Assembly (NCBI RefSeq): GCF_001553785.1
Contig: NZ_LOJP01000001.1
Location: forward strand, 4,062,356-4,126,355
Direction: 5' to 3'
DNA: 64,000 nt
Source of the DNA: Actinoplanes sp. TFC3
Lineage (GTDB): Bacteria; Actinomycetota; Actinomycetes; Mycobacteriales; Micromonosporaceae
The position numbers and the translations under genes were made by a program. Positions 1 through 9,349 of the stretch are shown here, in pieces. The notes under the pieces are model-generated. The model made no database searches. It was given only the letters and a program-made list of their open reading frames with translations, and was not told the DNA's origin. Each line of letters opens with the position of its first letter. The first letter of the stretch is position 1.

Positions 1-645
1 TTCGCGACGTGGCAGCGGGGCTGGGGCAGGGCGCGCGGGGTCGAGCCGGGCGTTGAGGTGCCCGGCGGGCTGCGGGTGCATTGCCGGTTGGATTCGCGCG
101 AGATCGAGTTTTTCGCGTTCGATGACCGGGCCGAGTCGTTGGCCGGGCTCGCCGCGGCGGCGCTCCGGGAGGAGGGCGTCACCTGGTTGACCGTGGCAAC
201 CACAGAGCCGCAGGCGGCGGTAGGCGCGCTGAAGGCGGCTGGGCTGACCATGTTGCAGCAATCCGAGCAGTTGATGAGCGTCGACCTGCGTGAGCATCCC
301 CTCAGCCCGGTGCCCGCCGGGTACCGAACCGAGACCACGGTCGACGACGGCGTCGTCTTCGTCCAGGTGTTCGCCGACGATGGCTCGGACGCCGCTCGGG
401 GCTATGCGGGAGTCGTCGGCGGGTACGCCTCGGCCGACAAGATCCTCACTTGGCCGGGTCATCGGCGCCGGGGACTGGGCAGTGTGGTCATGGGAAGTCT
501 GGCCAACGCGGCGATCGAGCTCGGCGCGCAGACCGGGCTGCTCATCGGCGGCGTCCAGGGCCAGCAGTTGTACCGGACACTCGGCTGGTGTACCGAAGCG
601 ACAGTTCTGATCGCCGCACCGCCCGGCACCGTCTACCCGGAGTAG
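1..645 (+). CDS. GNAT-like acetyltransferase, 5' end outside window
   Basis: The frame is open to the left edge, so the gene begins before the window. The first GTG in frame is at 58, but the codons before it read as good protein (Phe-Ala-Thr-Trp-Gln-Arg-Gly-Trp), so 58 is probably not the start. The C-terminal half has a GNAT-type acetyl-CoA loop (HRRRGLGSVVMGSLANAA, around nt 461-515), followed by the usual GAQTGLLIGGVQGQQLYRTLGW segment split over helix alpha4. This suggests an N-acetyltransferase of unknown substrate. The two-part layout (N-terminal degenerate, C-terminal GNAT) is common in actinobacteria. The family call is moderate and the substrate unknown. Confidence 0.7.
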   Translation, partial: FATWQRGWGRARGVEPGVEVPGGLRVHCRLDSREIEFFAFDDRAESLAGLAAAALREEGVTWLTVATTEPQAAVGALKAAGLTMLQQSEQLMSVDLREHPLSPVPAGYRTETTVDDGVVFVQVFADDGSDAARGYAGVVGGYASADKILTWPGHRRRGLGSVVMGSLANAAIELGAQTGLLIGGVQGQQLYRTLGWCTEATVLIAAPPGTVYPE

Positions 646-757
646 GCGCGCTTATTTCGGGTTCCGGGCGCCGAGGGACTCGTAAGGTGACCCGGACACT
701 CGCAGGTTTGGCCGGGAGCAATGTCCACGCTGGCGTCTGCGGTCTATCTTCTAGGCG

Positions 758-3700
758 ATGTCTTCTTCAGATCATGACGTGGTCCGGATCTATGCGTTCG
801 GGGAGATAGTCGTCACCGCCGGGGGTGCTGCGATCACCGCCGGGCCGCCCAAGCAGCGCGCCCTGCTTGCGCTGTTGCTGTGCCGCCCGGATGTTGAGAT
901 ACCGTCCGGCGAGTTGATTGAAGCACTGTGGAGTTTTCAGGCTCCCCATTCCGCGCGCAACAATCTGCGCACCTACGTTCACGGGCTGCGTCGTATCCTC
1001 GGCGAACAGATCATCAGTGGCAGCGGCCGGCCCGGCTATCGGCTGCACACCGACCGGGTGTGGACCGACATCAAACACTTCGCGGCCCTGTGCACGCAGG
1101 CCGAAATGGCACTGGAGCGCGCCGAGCCTGAGGCCGCCCGGCCAGCGTTGGCCGATGCGGTGGCGCTGCGCCGCGGTGCGGCCTTTGGCGACGTGGGGTC
1201 CCTGGAGGCGGTCGAAGATGAGGCCGCCCGGCTGGAGGAACGCTGGCTGCTCGCTGTTGAGCGGCGCGTCGAACTGGACCTGCATCGTGGTGGCGCAGCG
1301 GAGCTTGTCGGCGAGCTGACCGCGCTGGTCCGCCAGCATCCGTATCGAGAACGCTTCGTGGCCCTGCTCATGCTGGCGCTCTACCGGGCGGGCCGGCAGA
1401 GCGACGCGCTGGCCGCCTATCGGCAAACCGCCGCCGCCCTGGCCGAGGAGCTCGGTGTGGAGCCCGGTGCTGAGCTGGCCGGGCTGCACCAAGCGGTGCT
1501 TCGGCAGGATCCCGCGCTGCAGCGCCCGGCTGGGGTGCCGGTCGGGGCCGAGTCCGCGGTGGTCGCCCGGCCAGCCGAACTCCCGCCTGCCTCGGGGCAT
1601 TTCACCGGTCGGACCCGCGAAACCGCGGCACTTGACACCGCTCTGGCAGATGCCCAGGACTCGGGACGGCTACCGGTGCTGGCAGTAGTCGGTCCGGCCG
1701 GGGTCGGTAAGACGACGCTGGTTGTGGAATGGGCACGGCGCGCTGTGGCCGATTTCCCCGACGGGCAGATCTTCGTTGATTTGCGTGGTTTCAGCGCAGA
1801 GCCAGTCACCGCACCCGCCGAGGCGCTGCGCCGGTTGCTCTGGTCTCTGGGTGTCGAAGCGGACCGGGTGCCGCCGGCCATCGACGAGGCTGCGGCTCTG
1901 CTGCGTTCACTGCTGGCGAGCAAACGGCTGTTGATGGTCCTGGACAACGTCGCCTCCGCCGAACAGGTGGTGCCATTGCTGCCGGGCGGAAGCGGTAACG
2001 CAGTCGTGGTGACCAGCCGTAACCGGCTGGCCGGGCTGATCGCCCGGCACGGCGCCCGGCAGGTGCCACTCGCTGCACTGATGGAGGACGAGGCGCTTGA
2101 GCTCATCGTGCGCATCGTCGGTCCGGCCCGCGTGCGCCGCGAAGCCGCAGCCGCCCGGACCCTGGCCCGGCGTTGCGGGTGGCTGCCCCTGGCATTGTGC
2201 ATCGCCGCTGCCGACGTAGCCGAAGACCCGGCTCAGAGCATCACCGGCTACCTGACCGAGCACCAGGCCGGCGCCCGCGCGCGGGGCAATACCGAACGTG
2301 CGGTGCTTGCCGCGTTCGATCTCTCCCTGCGCGGACTCACCGCTGGTCAACAGCGGTTGCTCAGGCTCCTCAGCCTCGTACCCGGGCCGGGTTTCACCAC
2401 CAGCGCCGCCGCCGCACTCGCCGGCGTCCCGCCAGAGGCTGTCGAGCCGGATCTGCTGCGCCTGGTCAACGCGCATTTCGTGGTGCGCCGGGGCATCAAC
2501 CGCTTCGCTTTCCACGACCTGATCCGGGAGTACGCGCGGACCAAGCCGGGCGCACCGGACCAGACGGCGGCTTTGCACCGCCTCTACGAGCACTACCGTG
2601 ACCTGACCGAGGCTGCGGACCGGATTCTGCAACCGGGTGCCCTGCGTCTGCCGGGCTGGGCTGGCGTGGATCACTTCGGCGGGGATGCAGCCGCCGCTCA
2701 GACCTGGTTCGCCGCGGAGTTGCCCAACCTCATCGCCGCCTGCGGCGTGAGTCGCGAGCCCGGCATCGCCAGCCTGGTGACCCGGCTGGCCGATGCGGTG
2801 GGCAGGTATCTGTGGACTCGGGTCGACCTGGACACCTGGGCGGTGGTGGCCGCCGCCGGTGCCCAAGCGGCTGAGTCGGCAGACGACCTGAAGGGCCAGA
2901 CGGCGGCGCAGATCGCCCTGGCGCGTATCGCCGACGGCAGGTGCGATTTCACCGCCGGGATCGCCCGGTACGCCGAAGCAGCGCGCCTCGCCCGCCGCGC
3001 GCATTGGCCCGAGGCTGAACAGCTTGCTCTCAGCTCCACCGCAGCCTTGCACGGTCAACTGGGCGGTCTCACCGCCGCGGTGCAGCAACTGGAGGCTGCC
3101 CTGGTCATCAGCCGGCACCTGGGTGACCGGCTGAACGAAGGCCGTACCCTGCAGCTTCTCGGTGCCTATCGCGCGGAACAGGGTGAGCTCAAGCTGGCCG
3201 GAGATCTGTTCCGCCAGGCGCTGACCGTCATCGAGAAGCAGGGTTCGCGGATCGGGCAGGCGATCATCTTGACCAACTCGGCTGGGCTCAGCCTGCTGTG
3301 CGGCAAGTTCAGCGCGGCCACCCGGCAAGCAGCAGAGGCCTTGAGCATCGCGGACGAGGTCGGTCATGTCTCCTGCCTGATCGGTGCGCTGGTCAACCTG
3401 TCCGCAGCCTGGCGCGGACTTGGTGCGGCCGGCACGGCGCTGCCCCACATTCAGCGAGCACTGGCCATCCCCGCCGGACTTGACGCCCGTGACCTCGGCT
3501 TTGTGCTGCACGAAGCCGCCGAGGTGCACGACGTCCTGGGCGAGCACGACCGCGCGATCGAATACCACCGCAGCGCGTACCAGCTGACCGCGACCGCACA
3601 GACCCGTTCATTGACACTGACCCACGCGATCGCTCTTGCGCTGGCCGAGCATCGATGGACTGTGTCCGGCCAGGCCGGCGCCCCCGCGCCGGGCACCCCG

Positions 3701-3913
3701 GATCTGACGTCGTTGCTCGCCGAGACCCGTCGCTACGGCTACCGCGGCTTGGAGGGCGCGGCGCTGGCCGCGCTAGCGGAAGTCAACAATGACCAGGGTC
3801 GCGTCGCCGAAGCAGCCAGCCAGGCCGCGCTCGCCCTGCGCCTGCAGAACGAGTCAGGCCGCTACACCGATCCCGAGACGCTGACTGCGATTGTCGCGGC
3901 AGGTGGCCACTGA
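758..3913 (+). CDS. AfsR/SARP-family regulator with NB-ARC and TPR domains
   Basis: A 1051-aa STAND-type regulator. An OmpR-like winged helix (about residues 10-95, with the PKQRALLALLL segment) is followed by a bacterial transcriptional activation domain (about 100-250). Then comes an NB-ARC ATPase with Walker A GPAGVGKTT near residue 311, Walker B LLMVLDN near 390 and the CGWLPLAL motif. The C-terminal third is TPR-like helical repeats. AfsR homologues activate secondary metabolism or morphological genes by binding direct repeats near promoters, and ATP/ADP state gates oligomerisation. The target is not visible here: no intact biosynthetic cluster lies nearby, only fatty-acid/PKS gene remnants at 9-10.6 kb. 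It stands alone, with 112 bases to the upstream gene. Confidence 0.9.
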   Translation: MSSSDHDVVRIYAFGEIVVTAGGAAITAGPPKQRALLALLLCRPDVEIPSGELIEALWSFQAPHSARNNLRTYVHGLRRILGEQIISGSGRPGYRLHTDRVWTDIKHFAALCTQAEMALERAEPEAARPALADAVALRRGAAFGDVGSLEAVEDEAARLEERWLLAVERRVELDLHRGGAAELVGELTALVRQHPYRERFVALLMLALYRAGRQSDALAAYRQTAAALAEELGVEPGAELAGLHQAVLRQDPALQRPAGVPVGAESAVVARPAELPPASGHFTGRTRETAALDTALADAQDSGRLPVLAVVGPAGVGKTTLVVEWARRAVADFPDGQIFVDLRGFSAEPVTAPAEALRRLLWSLGVEADRVPPAIDEAAALLRSLLASKRLLMVLDNVASAEQVVPLLPGGSGNAVVVTSRNRLAGLIARHGARQVPLAALMEDEALELIVRIVGPARVRREAAAARTLARRCGWLPLALCIAAADVAEDPAQSITGYLTEHQAGARARGNTERAVLAAFDLSLRGLTAGQQRLLRLLSLVPGPGFTTSAAAALAGVPPEAVEPDLLRLVNAHFVVRRGINRFAFHDLIREYARTKPGAPDQTAALHRLYEHYRDLTEAADRILQPGALRLPGWAGVDHFGGDAAAAQTWFAAELPNLIAACGVSREPGIASLVTRLADAVGRYLWTRVDLDTWAVVAAAGAQAAESADDLKGQTAAQIALARIADGRCDFTAGIARYAEAARLARRAHWPEAEQLALSSTAALHGQLGGLTAAVQQLEAALVISRHLGDRLNEGRTLQLLGAYRAEQGELKLAGDLFRQALTVIEKQGSRIGQAIILTNSAGLSLLCGKFSAATRQAAEALSIADEVGHVSCLIGALVNLSAAWRGLGAAGTALPHIQRALAIPAGLDARDLGFVLHEAAEVHDVLGEHDRAIEYHRSAYQLTATAQTRSLTLTHAIALALAEHRWTVSGQAGAPAPGTPDLTSLLAETRRYGYRGLEGAALAALAEVNNDQGRVAEAASQAALALRLQNESGRYTDPETLTAIVAAGGH

Positions 3914-4061
3914 GCGCGGCTGAGGTGACCTTCGGGCCCTCCTGCCCGCTGCCGGTGCTGCCGGACACGCATGAAGCTACCGGCACAGCGCATAGACCAC
4001 GCATACACGGCCGGTACGTGGTGATTGCCCACCGCGAACCCACCCGGCCGGTGCACCCGGG

Positions 4062-4739
4062 TCAGGACATCGGCGTCGCGGTGACAACCACGTTGTCGCG
4101 GTAGTGGCGGGTCCGCTGGTCGAACGGGCCGCCGCAGGTGATCAGCGTGAGCCGGACGTCACCGTCGCGGGCGAAGTACTTCTGCAGCGGGATCGCCGTC
4201 TTGCGGTACCGCTGCCGGGCCACCACCTGGAACGTACGAGAAATGCCGCCGGTACTGGTGAGTTCGACCTGGTCGCCGGCCTCGAGGGAGCCAAGCCGGA
4301 AGAACGCTCCTTCGCCTTCCTCAGCACTGTCCACATGACCTGCGATGACGATGGAACCCGCGGCGGCCGACGTACCGGGCCCGAACTTGTACCAGCCGAC
4401 GCGGTCCACGCTCGGGGGTACAGCAAAGTCGCCGGTCTGCTCGTCGATGCCCACGGCATCAACAGCGGCGGTCAGCTTCAGCGCCGGAATGGCCAGCCGG
4501 GTGGGTGAGTCGGGTGCGGTCGCCGCGGGCCTGCCGTGCTGGATCGGTACGGGACCGGCGGTGGACGGCGCGGGTGCCGGCGCCACCGGGGACGCGGTCG
4601 CCGCCGGCGCACCGAAGTCAGCGGCAGGCTTGGAACGGCACGCCGCCACGCCGGCGGAGGTGGTGAGCAGCGCGCCGAGAAGCAGAAGAAGCAGGGCACG
4701 CCCCGGCGAGCGCCGGGACGTGCCACGAAGTCCGCTCAT
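4062..4739 (-). CDS. Class F sortase
   Basis: A 225-aa extracytoplasmic transpeptidase-like protein. The N-terminus has a basic start, a Leu-rich membrane segment and a Val-Ala-Ala-Cys lipobox-like end (around residue 34), so it may be a lipoprotein rather than simply membrane-anchored. A Pro/Ala-rich linker leads to the sortase fold, with catalytic His in AGHVDS (about 134), Cys in LTLITCGG (about 199) and Arg in the RHYRDN segment near the C-terminus. Class F sortases attach or process surface proteins in actinobacteria. Its ATG overlaps the stop of the upstream DUF4397 gene by ATGA, so the two are cotranscribed and translationally coupled. No LPXTG-type substrate is seen in the neighbour. 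Confidence 0.88.
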   Translation of the reverse strand: MSGLRGTSRRSPGRALLLLLLGALLTTSAGVAACRSKPAADFGAPAATASPVAPAPAPSTAGPVPIQHGRPAATAPDSPTRLAIPALKLTAAVDAVGIDEQTGDFAVPPSVDRVGWYKFGPGTSAAAGSIVIAGHVDSAEEGEGAFFRLGSLEAGDQVELTSTGGISRTFQVVARQRYRKTAIPLQKYFARDGDVRLTLITCGGPFDQRTRHYRDNVVVTATPMS

Positions 4740-5563
4740 CGACGGGCGGCCACGAGCCGCGAAAGCCCCAGCAGGCCCAGCAGGACACCGGCGATGCCCA
4801 CGCCGTACCAGGCCGGCGCCGGTCCGCGGTCGGCTTGACCGCCGTTTCCACTGGGCACGCCACCGGGCGCCGAGTGCAGCCCGCTGATCGACTGCGTCAC
4901 CAGGTCGAGAGTCTTGTCGTCGGCCGAGCCCACGGCGTACACGATCGTCGCCGTTCCTTCCTTCAGGTTCAGGTCGGCGGGCCCGAGCACCCGGGTGCTT
5001 GTGCCGGCCAGCACCACGTCGGCGGACACCGTGCCCGCATCGATGTCGGCCTTGGCCTGTTCGGGATTGCTCAGACCCTCGAACACCGGCTTGCCACCGG
5101 CGCGCACGTCGACCTCCGGGGCCGCCGCGGTGTGCCGTACGACCAGCCGCGCCTGGCCCGCAGCCAGCTTGGCGGTGTCGTTGACGAACGGGGTCAGCAC
5201 CGGCTTGCCGTCCACGCTGAGGTGGGCAACCAAGCTGATGTTCGCGCCACCGGGAACCTTGGCGTCATCGACGGTCAGCAACGCGTCGCCGATCGCGTCG
5301 CCCGGCTTGGTGAGCGCGATGTCGTACTCGCCGGCGGGCAGGCTCAGCGGTCCGGCGACCTTTCCGGGCTGAAAACCGGGAATGGTCTTCTTGCCGTTGA
5401 CGTAGACGTCCACCGGCTGGCCCGGTATGCCGTGCACAACGGACACCTGGGCATTGGCCTTTGCGGCGGCGGCGGGGCTGGATGCGAACGCTCCGGCGGT
5501 GCCGAAAGCGATCAGGGCCACCGCACCGACCGCGGCCGTGCGGCGCAGACTCATGACGAGCAT
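4736..5563 (-). CDS. DUF4397 domain exported protein with C-terminal membrane anchor
   Basis: I chose the ATG at 5563 because AGGGAG lies five bases upstream; the open frame extends to 5659 but the extra residues are Arg/Pro-rich and unlike a signal. The protein has a signal peptide (RRTAAVGAVALIAFGTAGAFA). Two DUF4397-type beta segments follow (VSVVHGIPGQPVDVYVNG and RLVVRHTAAAPEVDVRAGG). The end is a Gly/Pro linker and a membrane helix (GVGIAGVLLGLLGL) followed by Arg residues. There is no LPXTG motif, yet it is coupled to a class F sortase and divergent from an ECF sigma factor. This is the arrangement used for sigma-controlled envelope proteins. The function of DUF4397 is unknown; a surface role is inferred. 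Confidence 0.85.
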   Translation of the reverse strand: MLVMSLRRTAAVGAVALIAFGTAGAFASSPAAAAKANAQVSVVHGIPGQPVDVYVNGKKTIPGFQPGKVAGPLSLPAGEYDIALTKPGDAIGDALLTVDDAKVPGGANISLVAHLSVDGKPVLTPFVNDTAKLAAGQARLVVRHTAAAPEVDVRAGGKPVFEGLSNPEQAKADIDAGTVSADVVLAGTSTRVLGPADLNLKEGTATIVYAVGSADDKTLDLVTQSISGLHSAPGGVPSGNGGQADRGPAPAWYGVGIAGVLLGLLGLSRLVAARR

Positions 5564-5714
5564 CAGGACTCCCTCTGACAACGTATTGATCCGATGTCCT
5601 GGTCTTCGACGCGGCGGTGGGAGGTGGATGCGAACCCGGATGTGATAAATCTGCTGCATCCAGGAAGCGGTCGCGGACCGAAACAGGCACGGGAACGATG
5701 ACGCCGAGGGGAGG

Positions 5715-6296
5715 ATGATGAGCTCCGACGACGAGCTCGCCGAGCGCTTGCGCGACGGCGACGAGAAGGCGTTGCGAACAGCGTACGAACGGCACGGCGC
5801 TGCGGTGCTCCACCTGGCTCATCGGCTGCTGGGCAACCAAGCCGACGCCGAGGACGTCACCCAGCTGACGTTCGTGGCGGCTTGGTCCGGGCGGGATTCG
5901 TTCGACCCGCAGCGCGGCACAATGCTGGCCTGGCTGCTCGGCATAGCCCGGCGCAAGACGATCGACCGGATTCGTTCGATGGCCCGCGACAACCGGGTGA
6001 CCGAGACCGTACGGGCCCAGGTGGCGCCGCCGGAGGAGCCGGAACGCCCCGAGCAGATCGTCGACCGGCTCGTGGTCGCCGATGAGCTGAGCCGGTTGCC
6101 TGCGGAGCAGCGGCGCACGCTGGAGTTGGCGTTCTTCGACGATCTGACCCATCCGCAGATCGCGGCCGTCACCGGCATGCCGCTCGGTACGGTGAAAAGC
6201 CATATCCGCCGGGGACTGGCGAACTTGCGACGTCGTTGGGAGGTGGACGGTGCAGCATCTCGACCCCGATCGATTGGTACTTCTCGCGCTCTCTGA
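5715..6296 (+). CDS. ECF-type RNA polymerase sigma factor
   Basis: 193 residues. Region sigma2 spans about 20-90 (AEDVTQLTFVAAW, then the WLLGIARRKTIDRIR recognition helix). Region sigma4 spans about 130-185 (LPAEQRRTLELAFFDDLTHPQIA and MPLGTVKSHIRRGLANLRR). A strong purine-rich site (GAGGGGAGG) sits directly before two ATG codons at 5715 and 5718; either could be used, and 5718 gives better spacing. It overlaps the anti-sigma gene by 47 bases, so regulator and antagonist are made together. The divergent DUF4397-sortase operon is the likely regulon, as in SigK/RskA loci of mycobacteria. That is inference, since I could not find a clear ECF -35/-10 pair in the 151-base spacer. Confidence 0.9.
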   Translation: MMSSDDELAERLRDGDEKALRTAYERHGAAVLHLAHRLLGNQADAEDVTQLTFVAAWSGRDSFDPQRGTMLAWLLGIARRKTIDRIRSMARDNRVTETVRAQVAPPEEPERPEQIVDRLVVADELSRLPAEQRRTLELAFFDDLTHPQIAAVTGMPLGTVKSHIRRGLANLRRRWEVDGAASRPRSIGTSRAL

Positions 6297-6960
6297 GCAG
6301 ACCGCGGAGTCCGACGAGACCGGCCACCTGCAGCGGTGCGAGCCTTGCCGCGATGAACTCGACACGCTGCGCACCGTTGCCGGCCTCGGCGCCGAGAGCC
6401 AGGGGCTGAGCAACCTTCCCGCGCCGCCGGAGCATCTCTGGCAGCGCATCGAGGCAGGCATCGCTGCACCCGTCACCCCGGTCGCCGACGTCACGCCACG
6501 GCCGGAGCGCAACAGCCGGCCGCGGCGCCCCTGGCTCGCGCCGGTGCTCGCTGCCGCTGCTGCGGCGGTCCTCGCGGTGGTGGGCACGGTCACGGTGGAC
6601 CGCTACCTCCGGCGCCCTCCGGCCGAAACCGTAGCCGCGCGGGCAACGCTGTCGCCGCTACCCACCGTGCCGGCAGCCGCCGGCGGCACGGTACAGGTGC
6701 TGTCCGACGGTCAGCTGCGCATCGACATCCGGAACCTGCCGCTGACCACCGGCTTCCACGAGGTCTGGCTGATCGACCCGGACGATCCGGCGAAGATGGT
6801 GGCGATCGGTAACCTGCCCGAGAAGCCAGACGCGGTGCTGCCGGTGCCGGTGGGCGTCGACATGAACCGCTACCGCTTGGTCGACGTCAGCGACGAACCG
6901 CACGACGGCGACGCGACGCACTCCGGCCGGAGCCTGCTGCGCGGCACCTTGACCTACTAG
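6250..6960 (+). CDS. RskA-like membrane anti-sigma factor
   Basis: A 236-aa protein starting at a GTG inside the end of the sigma gene, with GGGAGGTGG upstream. The N-terminal cytoplasmic domain carries a zinc-finger-like anti-sigma motif (HLQRCEPC, near residue 26-33). One membrane helix follows (WLAPVLAAAAAAVLAVVGTV, about 98-117). The extracytoplasmic RskA C-terminal domain includes LPLTTGFHEVWLIDPDD. It should hold the adjacent ECF factor at the membrane until the signal releases it, probably through regulated intramembrane proteolysis. A candidate site-2 protease exists in the window at 61.4-62.6 kb but nothing links them beyond family knowledge. Confidence 0.9.
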   Translation: MQHLDPDRLVLLALSEQTAESDETGHLQRCEPCRDELDTLRTVAGLGAESQGLSNLPAPPEHLWQRIEAGIAAPVTPVADVTPRPERNSRPRRPWLAPVLAAAAAAVLAVVGTVTVDRYLRRPPAETVAARATLSPLPTVPAAAGGTVQVLSDGQLRIDIRNLPLTTGFHEVWLIDPDDPAKMVAIGNLPEKPDAVLPVPVGVDMNRYRLVDVSDEPHDGDATHSGRSLLRGTLTY

Positions 6961-7058
6961 GCAGCCCGGCGCCGCCAGGTCCAGGTTCACTGTGGAACGC
7001 ATCCGGGCGACCGCGGGGATCCGGCCGCCGGGGAGCCTGGCCCGAGCGCACCGGCTGG

Positions 7059-8633
7059 TCAGCCGGACGTGCTGGTCGGCTGCGGTGTCCCCGGGATCCG
7101 CGTGGTCTCGCTGTCTGCTTCCCGTTCGCGGTGCCGCTCGAATCCGCCGCCACGGCTCTTGGCCCGGTACATCGCGAGGTCGGCGTCGCGCAGGACCGCT
7201 GCCGGGTCAACGCCGGGGACTCCCCCGGCGGCCCCGAAGCTGGCCCTGACAACACGGTGGTGCCCGTCGAGGTCGGCGGGCTGGGCCAGGGTGGCGTGCA
7301 GGCGCACGATGATGTCATCGACGGCCTCGCCGGTGAGGTCGTGGAACAGGATGACGAACTCGTCACCGCCGAGGCGAGCCACGGTGTCCTGGCTGCGGAC
7401 CCCGCACCGCAAGGTGTCCGCGACGTACCGCAGCAAGCTGTCCCCCGCTGCATGCCCCTGGGTGTCGTTGACGCTTTTGAAGCCGTCGAGATCGATGACC
7501 GCCACCGTGAAGCCGCCGTTCGACGGACCGTGCTGGGCGGCGGCGGTCAGCCGTTGCTCGAACAACGACCGGTTGGCCAGCCCGGTGAGCGCGTCATGCG
7601 TCGCGTCGTGCTGCAGGCGTTGCTGAGCCTCGTCGAGACGGGTGAGCAGCGTTTCGTTCTGGTGGAAGGTCAGGATCTGCCGTCCGATCACCAGCACGGT
7701 CAGGCTGACGCCGGCCACGGCGATCAGCATGCGGTCGCCCGTGTCCTGCTGCATGGTGAGAAGCATCAGCGTGTCGGTCGCCGCGACCGCGGTGTAGGGC
7801 AGCAGGCTGAACCGGCGGCGCGGCCGGGTGGCCCGTTCCTCGGTGCCGGACTCGGACAGCAGGTCACGGCGTGCGGCCCCCGCGATGAGCAACACGGCTA
7901 CCGGCACGATCAGCAGGCTGGGGTCGATGTACGCCGGTGGCACGAGCACGACCACCAGGGCCGTGCCGAGCCCACCGACGCCCAGCGCAGCGCCGAGCAT
8001 GCGCAGTGCGTACGGATCGAGCACGCTGGTGCCGGCCAGCGCGACCTTCGCGATGATCAGCAGACAGATCAGGCCGGCGATCATCAGCGCGATGCTGGCC
8101 ACCACCGTCACCGGGTTGCGGCCCGGCGCGGCCAGGATCGCAGTTCCGGCAAAGTGCCACAGGAAGGTCGCCGCGGCCACGGTGACCGTGCCGAGGTCCA
8201 GCCACAGAGCCGCTCGCTGAACCCGGTTGTGCGTCCCGGCCGGAAGCAGAACCAGCGCCCACATCATCAAAGCGACACCGGCGGCGTGCAGGCCGGCGGA
8301 GGTTACGCTCATCCGAGCCGTCATCGACAGGTCGGGTTCCACCGAGTCGATGATCCGGGCGATCATCGAGATCGCGAACACGGCAAGGGCCACGGCCACG
8401 CGCCGCCAGAAGATGCCCGCGATCGTACGTCCGCCGCGAGCCTTCGCGGCCTGCCAGCACACGAGCACCGCGCAGAGAACAGCCGCCGGCGTCAGCAGCC
8501 ACCCCAGCAGAATCGGCTCGACCGGTTGCACCATGACCATCAAGAACCACGCCACGGCCGCAGTGCAGGCCGCCGTACACCAGCGCATGACTCGCGGCGC
8601 CGCAAGCGGGCCGTGGTGGGCTGGCTGAATCAT
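7059..8633 (-). CDS. Membrane diguanylate cyclase (GGDEF)
   Basis: A 524-aa protein. The first 300 residues contain about eight to ten hydrophobic helices (for example AAVAWFLMVMVQPVEPILLG). A short coiled linker (NETLLTRLDEAQQRLQHDAT) leads into a GGDEF domain. The active-site motif is intact (ARLGGDEFVILF, near residue 420). An RxxD allosteric inhibition site (RSQD) lies exactly five residues before it, so synthesis of c-di-GMP with product feedback is expected. No EAL domain is present. It is convergent with the anti-sigma gene and is one of three c-di-GMP enzymes within 11 kb. The membrane half may sense an unknown signal. Confidence 0.9.
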   Translation of the reverse strand: MIQPAHHGPLAAPRVMRWCTAACTAAVAWFLMVMVQPVEPILLGWLLTPAAVLCAVLVCWQAAKARGGRTIAGIFWRRVAVALAVFAISMIARIIDSVEPDLSMTARMSVTSAGLHAAGVALMMWALVLLPAGTHNRVQRAALWLDLGTVTVAAATFLWHFAGTAILAAPGRNPVTVVASIALMIAGLICLLIIAKVALAGTSVLDPYALRMLGAALGVGGLGTALVVVLVPPAYIDPSLLIVPVAVLLIAGAARRDLLSESGTEERATRPRRRFSLLPYTAVAATDTLMLLTMQQDTGDRMLIAVAGVSLTVLVIGRQILTFHQNETLLTRLDEAQQRLQHDATHDALTGLANRSLFEQRLTAAAQHGPSNGGFTVAVIDLDGFKSVNDTQGHAAGDSLLRYVADTLRCGVRSQDTVARLGGDEFVILFHDLTGEAVDDIIVRLHATLAQPADLDGHHRVVRASFGAAGGVPGVDPAAVLRDADLAMYRAKSRGGGFERHREREADSETTRIPGTPQPTSTSG

Positions 8634-9349
8634 GACGACGTGCTCCCCGCAACGGTGTCTTCCGTGCCGCTTGCTGTGCCGCGACAGTCACCTCTTCGGC
8701 AGGTCAGCGGGCTAATTGAGGTCGACGTCGACCTTGATTCGCCCATCGCCGCAGGCCCGCCCACCAACCGGGGCCCTCTCAGGGCTTGGACCCTGCCCCG
8801 GGCTGCCGATCTGCATACCGAAGAGGTGGGAGAAACCCGCACGACGTCCGCGCTTGCGCCGAACGACGCCGAGCCGAAGGAAGAACCACCAAAGGAACCC
8901 GGCGCTGCCTCATGCGCTACCTCGCCCGCCAGCTCCTCCGGACCCTCGAAAGGCTCCATGCCGAGCCCGATACTTGCTCGCAGGCCACTTGAAGACCCAG
9001 CGGAGTCTGCCGGTCCCCCGTCGGCTGGTGCGGAGGACCGCGGGCATGGGCGGTAGCTGCCGTGCGCGAGCCGGCGCGCTGCGCAACCGTGATGGCCGGC
9101 AGCCCGTACCTCGTGCGTTGCGGGATGAGAGCCGGGCGTTCCGGCCGGGGTACCGGGATTTCGCTCTGATCTCCCGATCATCAATACGCGGACGGCTCCG
9201 TCCGGCGGTCTGGTGTTTCGTTCGCGGAATTGAACACCGATCGACAAAACATTGATCAAGCGAATTACTCTGGTAGGCTCGCAATACGACCGGCAATGTG
9301 GTCGACCGGCTCAGCGAATTGCTCATGCGAGCACCATTCGACACCTTGA
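8634..9349. other. 716-base region without a convincing gene
   Basis: No frame on either strand shows a recognisable protein. The open frames here are Ser/Pro/Arg-rich shadows and lack good ribosome sites. The right end (about 9190-9300) is unusually AT-rich for this genome and holds a candidate promoter. The region may be eroded sequence linked to the fabG fragment that follows. Confidence 0.5.
9252..9279 (+). promoter_or_regulatory. Candidate sigma70-type promoter
   Basis: TTGATC (9252-9257) and TAGGCT (9274-9279) are separated by 16 bases, within an AT-rich patch. They point toward the fabG fragment starting near 9350. The match to the consensus is good at the key positions (TTG and TA...T). 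It may be the surviving promoter of the decayed gene. Confidence 0.4.

Noticed and set aside
1907-3568. 553-codon minus-strand frame inside the AfsR-like gene
   Set aside because: Antisense shadow in high-GC DNA; the plus-strand protein has complete NB-ARC and TPR motifs.
4736-5563. LPXTG-type sorting signal in the DUF4397 protein
   Set aside because: The C-terminus has a membrane helix and Arg residues but no LPXTG or close variant before it.
7131-9056. 641-codon plus-strand frame over the diguanylate cyclase
   Set aside because: It is a shadow of the minus-strand GGDEF gene: extreme His/Arg/Gln/Gly content, no domain, no ribosome site.
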